Made by a program: the position numbers and the translations under genes. From Candidatus Magasanikbacteria bacterium GW2011_GWC2_37_14 (lineage in GTDB: Bacteria > Patescibacteriota > Patescibacteriia > Magasanikbacterales > UBA922): DNA of 50,378 nucleotides. The stretch spans positions 1 through 50,378 of the forward strand of contig LBSX01000014.1 of the NCBI GenBank assembly GCA_000990355.1. Reading direction: 5' to 3'. A model generated the notes under the pieces. It had not been told where the DNA came from. It searched no databases and saw nothing but the letters and a program-made list of their open reading frames with translations. This document shows positions 31,788 through 40,052 of the stretch, piece after piece. Every line of letters begins with the position of its first letter. Positions within the stretch are counted from its first letter, which is position 1.

Positions 31788-32762
31788 TTATTTAATCATT
31801 AAAAATACCACTTCGGGAGGATTGAAAAGGCGAGCGCGAACGCCGGTTTCGCCAACCCCGCTAGTAATTAAAATTTTTCCTTTGTTGTTATCTAAATTTT
31901 GTAAGCCTTGGTAATATTTGGTTGGAAGTTTTGTGTCTACCCGGCCAACTGGGCCAACAAAAGGTAAGCGGATTTGTCCACCGTGAGTATGGCCTGAAAG
32001 TACCAAATCAATGTTTGGGTAATTATCTAATATAAAACTAGGGTTGTGGATAAGAGCAAGAGTTGGTACATTTTCTGTTCTTGTGGCTAAAATATTAAAA
32101 TTAAGTTTTTTGGTCCAATATTCATCACCACCAAACAAATAAAAAGAAGAACTGTTAATGGTTATTTTTTCTAAATCGTTCATTAAATATCTAATACCCA
32201 TGTTAGTTAAAATTTGTTTTGTTTCTTCATTTACATCACCACTATAATCACATTTATCATTTATTCCTCTAGAGCAAGAAACGCCATATTCGTGATTGCC
32301 GGGCACGGCATAAGTTGGGTAGAGTTTGGCTAGTTTTCTTAAAGGTTCTAAATAATCAAATTCTTCCGGTTGATAACTTTCATTGTCTACCAAATCTCCA
32401 CCTAGTAATACTAAATCTGGTTTTAAAGAAACTATCCTATCAGCTACTTTTTCTCCCCAAATTGTTTGTTTGTATTTACCGGCCTGTAAGTCAGCAATAA
32501 AAACAATTTTTATTGGTTTGACAATATTTGGTAAATCAATTTCATAATAATTAGTAATTAATAATTTTGGTTCTAAAAAACTACCATAGACAGTTAAGAG
32601 AGTTAAAAAAAATAAAATTGTTATAATTAGTTTGGTAGTTTTGGAATGTCTTTTTTCCCAACTTTGGTTTTTTGAAATAGATAAATGGTATAATAAAAAA
32701 ACCGCAGACAATGCAGTTCCGGCAATTAGAGCGACTATTAACAAATCAAAATATTCTTTCAT
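31788..32762 (-). CDS. Membrane-anchored metallophosphoesterase (YkuE-like)
   Basis: Two N-terminal hydrophobic segments (about residues 9-29 and 45-63) anchor the enzyme. The calcineurin-like motifs are IADLQAGKYK, LLGGDLVDN, AVPGNHEYG and LVLSGHTHGGQIRLP, which supply Asp, Asn and His metal ligands (the first motif has ADLQ where many have SDLH). Relatives act on phospholipid precursors or phosphodiesters, but the substrate is not known here. It starts 19 nt after the tRNA-Leu with no terminator between, so it may be read from the tRNA promoter. Confidence 0.88.
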   Translation of the reverse strand: MKEYFDLLIVALIAGTALSAVFLLYHLSISKNQSWEKRHSKTTKLIITILFFLTLLTVYGSFLEPKLLITNYYEIDLPNIVKPIKIVFIADLQAGKYKQTIWGEKVADRIVSLKPDLVLLGGDLVDNESYQPEEFDYLEPLRKLAKLYPTYAVPGNHEYGVSCSRGINDKCDYSGDVNEETKQILTNMGIRYLMNDLEKITINSSSFYLFGGDEYWTKKLNFNILATRTENVPTLALIHNPSFILDNYPNIDLVLSGHTHGGQIRLPFVGPVGRVDTKLPTKYYQGLQNLDNNKGKILITSGVGETGVRARLFNPPEVVFLMIK

Positions 32763-32780
32763 AGTTGTCTAGTCAAAGTG

Positions 32781-32862
32781 TACCCAAGGAGGGACTTGAA
32801 CCCTCACTCCCGAAGGAACACGATTTTGAGTCGTGCGCGTCTACCAATTCCGCCACTCGGGC
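32781..32862 (-). tRNA. tRNA-Leu (anticodon CAA)
   Basis: On the minus strand the 7-bp acceptor GCCCGAG/CTTGGGT (with G-U pairs), a D-arm with GGCGGAATTGGTAGACGC, anticodon stem CACGA/TCGTG around CTCAAAA (anticodon CAA, reading UUG), a long variable arm TTCCTTCGGGAGT, and T-arm GAGGGTTCAAGTCCCTC are all visible. CCA is not encoded. It is 82 nt without CCA. Confidence 0.96.
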
Positions 32863-32880
32863 CTAAAAAACAGTGGATAT

Positions 32881-32909
32881 ATTGTATAATATCTTGGTTT
32901 TTTTGTCAA
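32881..32909 (-). promoter_or_regulatory. Promoter of tRNA-Leu
   Basis: On the minus strand, TTGACA (32909-32904), a 17-nt spacer and TACAAT (32886-32881). Confidence 0.75.
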
Positions 32910-32922
32910 CTTCTGTTATAAT
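32894..32922 (+). promoter_or_regulatory. Promoter of parA, interleaved with that of tRNA-Leu
   Basis: TTGGTT (32894-32899), a 17-nt spacer and TATAAT (32917-32922). The expected transcript start (about 32929) falls at the parA ATG (32930), so the message would be leaderless or nearly so. Confidence 0.65.
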
Positions 32923-32929
32923 ATGGCAT

Positions 32930-33697
32930 ATGGCGAAAGTAATCTCGGTGGTAAACCAAAAAGGTGGGGTGGGCAAAACCACTACTGCCATGAATTTGGC
33001 TGCAGTTTTAAGTGATCTGGGTAAATTTGTGTTATTGGTCGACATGGATCCACAAGGCAATGCTTCTAGTGGTCTTGGTTTTGGTCACGATAAAGTAGAT
33101 GTTGGTATTTATGAAGCTTTGGCCAAACAAAAGCGGGTTCACGATGTTATTAGAAATACGGCTCACGAAGGACTAAGACTTGCTCCTGCCACTCCAGACT
33201 TGGCTGGTGCCAATATAGAGTTGGTAGATATGGATAGGCGTGAACATCAATTAGCTGATTTACTTTCAGAATTAAAACACGCTTATGATTATATTATTAT
33301 CGATTGTCCACCTTCACTTGGACTTTTAACAATAAACAGTTTGGTAGCAGCCGATGAACTTTTAATACCAGTACAAGCAGAGTATTATGCCTTAGAAGGT
33401 TTAGGACAATTATTGCAAACAATCAATTTAATTCAAACTCACGTAAAGCCAGAACTAGCAATTTTGGGAGCGGTAATTACCATGTTTGATAAAAGGACGA
33501 AATTATCCGAAGATATTTTGCATGAATTATATAAATATTTTCCCAGTACTATTTTTCGCACAGTAATTCCTCGCACCGTGCGCTTGGCCGAAGCTCCAAG
33601 TTTTGGTAAATCTATTTTTCATTATGAACCAGGTGGCAAGGGTGCTCATGCTTACGAAAAATTAGCCAGAGAAATTTTAGAAAAACATCAAATTTAA
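32930..33697 (+). CDS. parA: Chromosome partitioning ATPase ParA (Soj)
   Basis: ParA is a deviant-Walker ATPase that moves ParB-bound origins over the nucleoid. The Walker A motif KGGVGKTTT (about residues 11-19) has the signature first Lys; VDMDPQGNAS and IIIDCPPSLGLLTINSL follow. I start at the ATG at 32930 (MAKVISVVNQ); upstream codons overlap the promoter. Length is 255 aa. parB follows after 11 nt. parAB often lies near the replication origin, but no dnaA or obvious parS site was seen. Confidence 0.96.
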   Translation: MAKVISVVNQKGGVGKTTTAMNLAAVLSDLGKFVLLVDMDPQGNASSGLGFGHDKVDVGIYEALAKQKRVHDVIRNTAHEGLRLAPATPDLAGANIELVDMDRREHQLADLLSELKHAYDYIIIDCPPSLGLLTINSLVAADELLIPVQAEYYALEGLGQLLQTINLIQTHVKPELAILGAVITMFDKRTKLSEDILHELYKYFPSTIFRTVIPRTVRLAEAPSFGKSIFHYEPGGKGAHAYEKLAREILEKHQI

Positions 33698-33708
33698 TTT
33701 TATTACCT

Positions 33709-34563
33709 ATGCCTCTAGGAAAGGGTTTAAGTTCGCTTTTACCACAAACCAATCGCAAAATAATTCGTAGAGAAACTGGAATTATTGAAGATAATTCTCG
33801 TATTTGGCATATACCAATTTCTCAAATTGTGCCCAACCCCGAACAGCCACGGCAGGTTTTTTCGCATCAAGAATTAGAAGATTTGGTTTCCTCAATCAAA
33901 CAGCATGGAATTATTCAACCATTAACAGTTTCGGAAAAAGATGATGGTGGTTATGAATTAATTGCCGGTGAACGTCGTTTGCGTTCGGCTCAAATTTTGG
34001 GTTTAGAAACTGTGCCGGCCATTGTGCGTAGTGCTACACAACAAGAAAAATTAGAATTAGCTTTAATTGAAAATATTCAACGTCAAAATCTTAACCCTAT
34101 AGAAGAAGCTTTTGCTTACAGTCGTTTGTTAGTCGAATTTAATTTGACTCAAGAAGAAGTGTCAGTGCGGGTTGGCAAAAATCGTTCCACAGTTGCCAAT
34201 TTAGTGCGTTTATTAAGTTTACCAGAAAATATTCAAAAAGCTTTAGCCGATGGTAAAATTAGTTTGGGTCAAAGTAAAGCTTTACTTGGTTTGGAAGATA
34301 AAAAAACTCAAGCCGAAGTTTTTGCCAGTATGTTGGGTCAAAAAATGACAGTAAGAGAAGTAGAAGAAGCAGTAACTATTAAAAAACAACAATCTCACAA
34401 AGGTTTAGTAAGGCGTGATCCTAATATTTTGGCGGCTGAACAGTTGTTGGCCGAACATTTGGGTACCAAGGTTCATATTACTCAAAAAGGAGGAAGAGGA
34501 AAAATAGAAATTGAATTTTATTCTACAGAAGAGTTTAAAAAGATTTTGAATGAATTAACTTAA
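33709..34563 (+). CDS. parB: Chromosome partitioning protein ParB (Spo0J)
   Basis: ParB is a CTP-dependent clamp that loads at parS. It begins PLGKGLSSLLP, and Box I/II are present (NPEQPRQVF, GIIQPLTV, YELIAGERRLRSAQ, then ALIENIQRQNLNPIEEAFAY). A helix-turn-helix follows (LTQEEVSVRVGKNRSTVANLVRLLSLP). Length (284 aa) is typical. It ends at a bidirectional terminator. Confidence 0.96.
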   Translation: MPLGKGLSSLLPQTNRKIIRRETGIIEDNSRIWHIPISQIVPNPEQPRQVFSHQELEDLVSSIKQHGIIQPLTVSEKDDGGYELIAGERRLRSAQILGLETVPAIVRSATQQEKLELALIENIQRQNLNPIEEAFAYSRLLVEFNLTQEEVSVRVGKNRSTVANLVRLLSLPENIQKALADGKISLGQSKALLGLEDKKTQAEVFASMLGQKMTVREVEEAVTIKKQQSHKGLVRRDPNILAAEQLLAEHLGTKVHITQKGGRGKIEIEFYSTEEFKKILNELT

Positions 34564-34567
34564 AAAT

Positions 34568-34594
34568 ACCCCGGGATGAACCCGGGGTTTATTT
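34568..34594. terminator. Bidirectional terminator between parB and rel
   Basis: ACCCCGGG/CCCGGGGT (34568-34575 with 34581-34588), with TTTATTTT on one side and AAAAAT (TATTTTT on the minus strand) on the other, between converging genes. Confidence 0.9.
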
Positions 34595-36070
34595 TCCTGG
34601 TTTAATATATTTAAAGAAGTCAGATAATTTGCTGTGTTTGTTTTTGATATAGTTTTTTACATGACTTTTGGCAGTATTAGTTTTAACAAATTTAAGCCAA
34701 TCTTGTGCCGGTCCCTTACGATTTTTGTCAATAATTATTTCTACGACGTCACCGTTTCTTAATTCTGTATCTAGGCTAGTTAATTGATCATTGATCATCG
34801 CTCCAACACATTTATCGCCTACATCTGTATGAATGTGGTAGGCAAAATCTATTGGGGTGGCCCCTTCTGGTAGGTCGATTACGTCTCCTTTTGGAGTAAA
34901 AACAAAAATACGTGATTGTAAAAAATCTACTTTTATTTCTTCTAAATCAGAAAGACGGTTAAGAATATTTTTTTGTATGTCAGCCAATTCTTTTACCCAG
35001 CGTATTTCTTTTTTTGGTAAGCGGGCGCCAAATTCGTCATAATGCCAATGGGCTGCCACACCATATTCAGCCTCTTCATGCATTTCTGGAGTACGAATTT
35101 GAAATTCTACTACTTCTCCATCTTCCACAAATACAGTTGTGTGAAGTGAACGATAACCATTTGGTTTTGGTTGGGCAATGTAATCTTTAATACGTCCTTT
35201 TAGAGGTTTCCAAATTTTGTGGATAACCCCCAAAGAAGCATAACAATCTGCAATAGTTGGTACAATAATACGAAGTGCAACCAAGTCATAAATTTTTGCC
35301 ACATCGTTGTCTTTGCGTTGCATTTTTTGGTAAAGACTATACATTTTTTTTTCGCGGCCGTGTAAATCAATAATTTTTATACCAGCTTCGCCAATTTCAT
35401 TTTTTGCTTGCTCCTGAACGTTTTTTAATAATTGTTCCTTATCTTTTAATTTTGTTTCTTTTAACAAAATTGTCGCCTCATATTCTTTGGGGTAAATATA
35501 TTTAAAAGCTAAATCTTCGAGCATACCTTTCATTTCGCCAATACCCAAGCGATTGGCAATAGGTGCATAAATTTCTAAACTTTCCAAAGCAATACGATAT
35601 TGTTTGGGGGGAGGTAGAGCGTCTAAGGTCATTAGGTTGTGTATGCGATCAGCAAATTTAACAATCATTACTCGAATATCTTCTGCCATAGCAATAAACA
35701 TTTTACGCAAATTTTCAATATAGCGTTCTACACCCCGGTATTTTAGTTTTCCTAATTTTGTAATTCCTTCTACAATAGAGGCAATTTCTGGGCCAAAATT
35801 TTTATTTAATTCTTCCAAAGTTACATTGGTGTCTTCTGGCACATCGTGGAGTAGGGCCGCACAAATAATAATCGGGTCAATTCTCATGTCTGTTAAAATC
35901 ATGGCTGTTGATAAAGGATGAATAATATACGGTTCACCACTTTTTCTGGTTTGCCCCGCATGGGCTTTTTCAGCAAAATCATAAGCTAGCCTTACTAAAT
36001 CAAGGTTTGATTGGTTGGTATAGGCAGTCATTTTTTCCAACAGATTTTCAATTGTTGGGTGTTTATCCAT
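34589..36070 (-). CDS. RelA/SpoT-family (p)ppGpp synthetase/hydrolase, short form
   Basis: The HD hydrolase domain has YIIHPL (H51) and LLHDVPEDT (H75, D76), so hydrolysis looks possible. The synthetase domain follows (YSLYQKMQRKD, YDLVALRIIV, KPNGYRSLHTTV, EFQIRTPEMHEEAEYGVAAHW) and then a TGS domain (FVFTPKGDVIDLPEGATPIDFAYHIHT). It stops there: 493 aa against about 700-740, without the C-terminal helical, zinc-finger and ACT domains that sense stalled ribosomes. The stop is clean, with no visible frame shift. Confidence 0.94.
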   Translation of the reverse strand: MDKHPTIENLLEKMTAYTNQSNLDLVRLAYDFAEKAHAGQTRKSGEPYIIHPLSTAMILTDMRIDPIIICAALLHDVPEDTNVTLEELNKNFGPEIASIVEGITKLGKLKYRGVERYIENLRKMFIAMAEDIRVMIVKFADRIHNLMTLDALPPPKQYRIALESLEIYAPIANRLGIGEMKGMLEDLAFKYIYPKEYEATILLKETKLKDKEQLLKNVQEQAKNEIGEAGIKIIDLHGREKKMYSLYQKMQRKDNDVAKIYDLVALRIIVPTIADCYASLGVIHKIWKPLKGRIKDYIAQPKPNGYRSLHTTVFVEDGEVVEFQIRTPEMHEEAEYGVAAHWHYDEFGARLPKKEIRWVKELADIQKNILNRLSDLEEIKVDFLQSRIFVFTPKGDVIDLPEGATPIDFAYHIHTDVGDKCVGAMINDQLTSLDTELRNGDVVEIIIDKNRKGPAQDWLKFVKTNTAKSHVKNYIKNKHSKLSDFFKYIKPGK

Positions 36071-36121
36071 ATATAGTATTTTTACTATATTTTAAGGTTT
36101 TTTGCAAGTTTTAAGGATTTT

Positions 36122-36148
36122 AAACCCCGAGTTTGTCTTCGGGGTTAA
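36122..36148 (-). terminator. Terminator after topA
   Basis: AACCCCGA/TCGGGGTT (36123-36130 with 36139-36146) with an A/T-rich flank on both sides, 5 nt past the topA stop on the minus strand and before rel. Confidence 0.8.
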
Positions 36149-36153
36149 ATCAT

Positions 36154-38427
36154 TTATTTACTTTTTCTTTTAAAAAATCTTTTACGGCGTTCAGGAGCAT
36201 TTTTTATAATTTCTGTACATTCTTCAAAAGTTAAACTGTTTGGTTCCCTATCTGTCGGTATTTTGCCGTTCTTTTTGCCGTCAGTAATATAAGGTCCATA
36301 ACGACCATTTAATACTTTTAGGTCGGAATCAGGAAAAGTTTTAATTTCAATATTGGCTTTTCTCTCGGCTTCTTCTTTGGTTAGACTAATTACTTCTGCT
36401 AAAGTTATGGTATAGGGATCTTGTTCTTTAAGTGAAAAATTATTTGTACCTATTTTGGCATAAGGCCCAAAACGACCAATAGTAACAATTACTTCTTCAC
36501 CTTTTTCGTTTTTGCCTAAAGATTTTGGTAATTCAAACAAAGGAAGAACTTCTGCCAAAGTTACCGTGTCTAGATCTTGTTCTTTTTTAAGTTTAGAAAA
36601 TTTTGGTTTTTCTTCGTCGTCTTTGTCTCCTAATTGAGCAAAAGCTCCGTAGCGGCCAACACGTACAGATACTTTTTTATTGGTTTTAGGGTCAATTCCC
36701 AAATCACGTGTCATGGTTGTTTCGGCTTTGGATAATTCATCACTTTTCTTAACAATTAGTTCGTGAAAAGGAGCATAAAAAGTAGCGATAATTGGTTGCC
36801 AGTCTTTGGTGCCTTCGGCAATTTCATCTAAATTTTCTTCCATTTGAGCAGTAAACTGGTAATCAACTATTTGGGGAAAGTGTGCTACTAATAAATCATT
36901 TACTACAAAAGCAATTTTCTTTGGGGCTAATCGTTTATTATCGTCGCGTTCCACGTAGCCACGGTCTTCAATAGTGGCAATGGTGGGAGCGTAAGTGCTT
37001 GGCCGGCCAATGCCATATTCTTCCATAGCTTTTACCAAAGTAGCATCGGAATAACGGGCTGGCGGTTCAGTAAAATGTTGTTCAGGTTTTAATTCTTGAC
37101 AATTTAAAGCATCATTAATTTTTAATTCTGGTAAAATTTCTTCTTTAATGTTTTCGGGATAAATTTTTAACCAGCCTTCAAATAGCATGGTTTGGCCATT
37201 GGCTCTAAAGGTATATTGTTTTGCAGAAATGTCTATCGAAGTTTTGTTTAATTTAGCATCAGACATTTGAGTGGCTACAGCGCGACGCCAAATAAGGTCA
37301 TAAAGTTTGTATTGTTGCGGTGACAAGAATTCTTTAATAGATTCTGGAGTGCGGAAAACGTCGGCTGGACGGATAGCTTCATGGGCTTCTTGTGCGCCTT
37401 TAGATTTGTTTTGGTAATAACGAGGTTTTTCTAAAGAATATTGTTTGCCGTATTCTTTATTAGTTAATTCTTTAGCTTCGGTTAAAAATTTTTGCGATAA
37501 ATTTACCGAGTCTGTTCTCATGTAAGTAATAAGACCGATTGAACCTTCAGTCCCAAGTTCAATACCCTCATAAAGTTGTTGTGCCAAAACCATAGTTTGT
37601 TTGGCAGAATAACCAAATTTTTGATTGGCATTTTGCTGTAAACTAGAAGTGGTAAAAGGTGGTGGAGGAGTACGTTTGGTTTCTGATTTTTTTAAATCAG
37701 TAATTTTGTATTCCGTTTTTTCTAAATCTATTAAAATTTTATCAATTTGTTCTTTGTTTTTTAAATCTAGTTTATCTAGTTTTTTATTATCAATAGCATT
37801 TAATTCTGCACTAAAGTTTTGTTCTTGTTTATTTTTATTAAATATTCCCTCAAGACTCCAATATTCTTCGGCATTAAAGGCCAAAATTTCCTTTTCCCTT
37901 TCCACACACAAACGAACAGCCACGGATTGTACACGTCCAGCTGAGAGACCACGGGCGACTTTTTTCCACAATAGTGGTGATAATTCATAACCAACCAATC
38001 TATCTAAAATTCGTCTGGCTTGTTGAGCATCAACTAATTTTAAATCAATAGAGCGAGGATTTTTTAAAGCTTCTTCGATTGCCGATTTGGTAATTTCATG
38101 GAAAACTATACGTTTGGCTTTTGTAGGGTCAATGTCTAGTACTTGCGCTAAATGCCAAGAAATAGCTTCTCCTTCACGATCTTCGTCCGAAGCAAAGACA
38201 ACTTCTTTTTTACTAGCCGCTTTTTTAAGCAGAGCCACTTGTTTAATCTTTTCTTTGGAAACAGTATAGGTTGGTAAAAAAGTACCGCCTAGAATATCAA
38301 TCCCCATTTTACTTTTTGGCAAATCTCGCACATGACCAAAAGAAGACTCTACAACAAAGTCTTTGCCAAGGAATTTACTAATTGTTTTTGCTTTAGTAGG
38401 GGATTCTACTATTACTAAGGTTTTCAT
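36154..38427 (-). CDS. topA: DNA topoisomerase I
   Basis: Type IA topoisomerase relaxing negative supercoils. The Toprim domain starts MKTLVIVESPTKAKTISKFL and has the metal triad DEDRE (81-85); the catalytic Tyr is Y302 in GLITYMRTDS. Three C-terminal repeats (GRYGAF, GRFGPY, GRYGPY) replace the four-Cys zinc ribbons of E. coli TopA. Length is 757 aa. The gene follows folC on the same strand by about 22 nt. Confidence 0.96.
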   Translation of the reverse strand: MKTLVIVESPTKAKTISKFLGKDFVVESSFGHVRDLPKSKMGIDILGGTFLPTYTVSKEKIKQVALLKKAASKKEVVFASDEDREGEAISWHLAQVLDIDPTKAKRIVFHEITKSAIEEALKNPRSIDLKLVDAQQARRILDRLVGYELSPLLWKKVARGLSAGRVQSVAVRLCVEREKEILAFNAEEYWSLEGIFNKNKQEQNFSAELNAIDNKKLDKLDLKNKEQIDKILIDLEKTEYKITDLKKSETKRTPPPPFTTSSLQQNANQKFGYSAKQTMVLAQQLYEGIELGTEGSIGLITYMRTDSVNLSQKFLTEAKELTNKEYGKQYSLEKPRYYQNKSKGAQEAHEAIRPADVFRTPESIKEFLSPQQYKLYDLIWRRAVATQMSDAKLNKTSIDISAKQYTFRANGQTMLFEGWLKIYPENIKEEILPELKINDALNCQELKPEQHFTEPPARYSDATLVKAMEEYGIGRPSTYAPTIATIEDRGYVERDDNKRLAPKKIAFVVNDLLVAHFPQIVDYQFTAQMEENLDEIAEGTKDWQPIIATFYAPFHELIVKKSDELSKAETTMTRDLGIDPKTNKKVSVRVGRYGAFAQLGDKDDEEKPKFSKLKKEQDLDTVTLAEVLPLFELPKSLGKNEKGEEVIVTIGRFGPYAKIGTNNFSLKEQDPYTITLAEVISLTKEEAERKANIEIKTFPDSDLKVLNGRYGPYITDGKKNGKIPTDREPNSLTFEECTEIIKNAPERRKRFFKRKSK

Positions 38428-38449
38428 ATTTATACAGCATAAAGCAAAA

Positions 38450-39757
38450 TTAGTGAATTGTCAACTTTTGTCGAATTTCGCCGGCCAAATACAATGAGCC
38501 TGTTACCAGTAATAAATCATTCTTTTTGGTTTTTTTTAAACTCCATTTATAAGCCTCGATAGATTTATTAAAAGTTCTAATTTGACAGTTAATTTTGCTA
38601 TCTTTAAGCATTTTTTTAATTAAAGCTAGTTTAGCTGGTTTTTTAAATTGTGAAGCAAATTTGGTAATAGCAATAGTATTTAGTTTAAGAGTGATTAACT
38701 GTTTTATAATTTTTTTGATGTTTTTGTCTTCTGAAAAGCCAATAACCAAATTTAAATTTATAAAATTAAGTTTATTTACAGTTTCAACTGTTGTTTTCAT
38801 CTTATCTGGATTGTGGGCACCATCCAAAATAATTAAAGGTTTTTTAGAAATAATCTCCACTCGTAATGGTAACTTTGTTTTTTCTAAACCAGTTTTTATT
38901 TTTGAATAGGGGATTTTAAGTGATTTGGCAATATTAATTGCTAAAATAGCATTTTTTATTTGATGATTACCAAGTGCGTTTAATTTATAATTATTGTTTT
39001 GGTATTTGAAAATTTGATAATTTGAAAATTGATTGGAAATTGGAAATTGGTTATTGGAAATTTCAAGAGAAACTTGTCTTTTTTTACATTCAGCTTTGAT
39101 AATATTTAAAATGTTTTTATTTTTTTCCGTGGTAAACATTTTGCAGTTTCTCTTGATGATTCCTGCTTTTTCATATGCAATCTTGGTTTTAGTTTTGCCT
39201 AATATTTCGGTGTGGTCCAAACCAATATTGGTTATTACAGCAACATCTTTGTAAGGAATTACATTGGTAGAGTCATAACGCCCACCACAGCCAACTTCCA
39301 AAATACACCACTTTACTCGTTTTTGGGCAAACCAATATAAACCAACGGCAGTCATTAATTCAAAATGAGAAATTGGATCATAAGGAGAATTTTTTAAATA
39401 AGTTGTTAGTTTTGGTTTAAGCTTGGTTATTATTTTTGCAAATTCTTGTTCATTAATTGTTTTACCATTAATTTGCCAACGGGTCATAGTTGGGCCAACT
39501 TCTGGTGAGGTCATGGTACCAGTTTTAAATTTATTGGCTCGCAAAATACTATCAAGCATTAAACAAACTGAACCTTTGCCCGAAGTACCAGTAACATGAA
39601 TATAGTGGGGGATTTGACGTTCTGGATTGTCAATTAAATCTAAAAAATATTGTAAACGTTCAAGATAGACACCACACTCTGTAGCATCTTTTAAATATTC
39701 TTTTCTGCCAAGTTTGGACCACAAAAGAATAAATTTTTTTGCCTGTGAATAATTCAT
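38450..39757 (-). CDS. folC: Folylpolyglutamate/dihydrofolate synthase (FolC family) with AT-rich repeat insertion
   Basis: A Mur-ligase-fold enzyme adding glutamate to folates. The P-loop is GTSGKGS (57-63); the metal-binding EVGCGGRYDSTN and TNIGLDHTEILG follow, and the C-domain has ILDGAHNPDKM. Residues 234-256 (SNNQFPISNQFSNYQIF and onwards) come from an AT-rich repeat (39001-39062; ATTGGAAATTGGAAATTGG on the plus strand) in frame, in the linker before the C-terminal domain. Length is 435 aa. Folate context is otherwise absent here. Confidence 0.9.
   Translation of the reverse strand: MNYSQAKKFILLWSKLGRKEYLKDATECGVYLERLQYFLDLIDNPERQIPHYIHVTGTSGKGSVCLMLDSILRANKFKTGTMTSPEVGPTMTRWQINGKTINEQEFAKIITKLKPKLTTYLKNSPYDPISHFELMTAVGLYWFAQKRVKWCILEVGCGGRYDSTNVIPYKDVAVITNIGLDHTEILGKTKTKIAYEKAGIIKRNCKMFTTEKNKNILNIIKAECKKRQVSLEISNNQFPISNQFSNYQIFKYQNNNYKLNALGNHQIKNAILAINIAKSLKIPYSKIKTGLEKTKLPLRVEIISKKPLIILDGAHNPDKMKTTVETVNKLNFINLNLVIGFSEDKNIKKIIKQLITLKLNTIAITKFASQFKKPAKLALIKKMLKDSKINCQIRTFNKSIEAYKWSLKKTKKNDLLLVTGSLYLAGEIRQKLTIH
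39001..39062. repeat. TTGGAAATT-type AT-rich repeat inside folC
   Basis: Tandem words GAAAATTG, GATTGGAAATTG and GAAATTGG repeat with 7-12 nt periods. The same words appear between genes at about 1190-1245. Confidence 0.7.
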
Positions 39758-39813
39758 ATTTTAAAAGGCATTTGGCTGTTTTTTTATAAGTATAATATAC
39801 TAAAAAACACCTA

Positions 39814-39842
39814 TTGACAAATTCGTTAAAATGTGCTATGAT
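39814..39842 (+). promoter_or_regulatory. Promoter of the DGR target gene
   Basis: TTGACA (39814-39819), a 17-nt spacer and TATGAT (39837-39842). The upstream part of 39758-39813 holds only AT-rich sequence. Confidence 0.8.
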
Positions 39843-39849
39843 AATTTGT

Positions 39850-40052
39850 TAGTTCTTTTTAAGTTCCTGGTTTTCTTTTTGCTTTGTCATCGCGAGGCCG
39901 AAGGCCATGGCCATCCCAATGGGATTGCTTCGTTCCTCGTAATGACATGTAGAAAGAAGGCCGGGATTACAATATCTCGGCAAAAGGGTGGTAAACCCCA
40001 ACCCGACATGGAGTCGGGTAAAGGCAAACCACACAGCTGGGAGGTGCGGAAC
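39850..40052 (+). promoter_or_regulatory. Long leader of the DGR target gene
   Basis: About 200 nt of untranslated leader. It holds a dispersed repeat (GCGAGGCCGAAGGCCATGG and the following GGGATTGCTTCG..TCGTAATGAC), a hairpin CCCGAC/GTCGGG (40001-40017) and a Shine-Dalgarno motif GGGAGGT (40039-40045) 7 nt before the ATG. An in-frame ATG at 39831 exists but overlaps the promoter. Confidence 0.6.

Noticed and set aside
32873-32929. N-terminal extension of ParA from the upstream start codon
   Set aside because: The extra codons overlap two promoters, and the family starts at MAKVISVVNQKGGVGKT.
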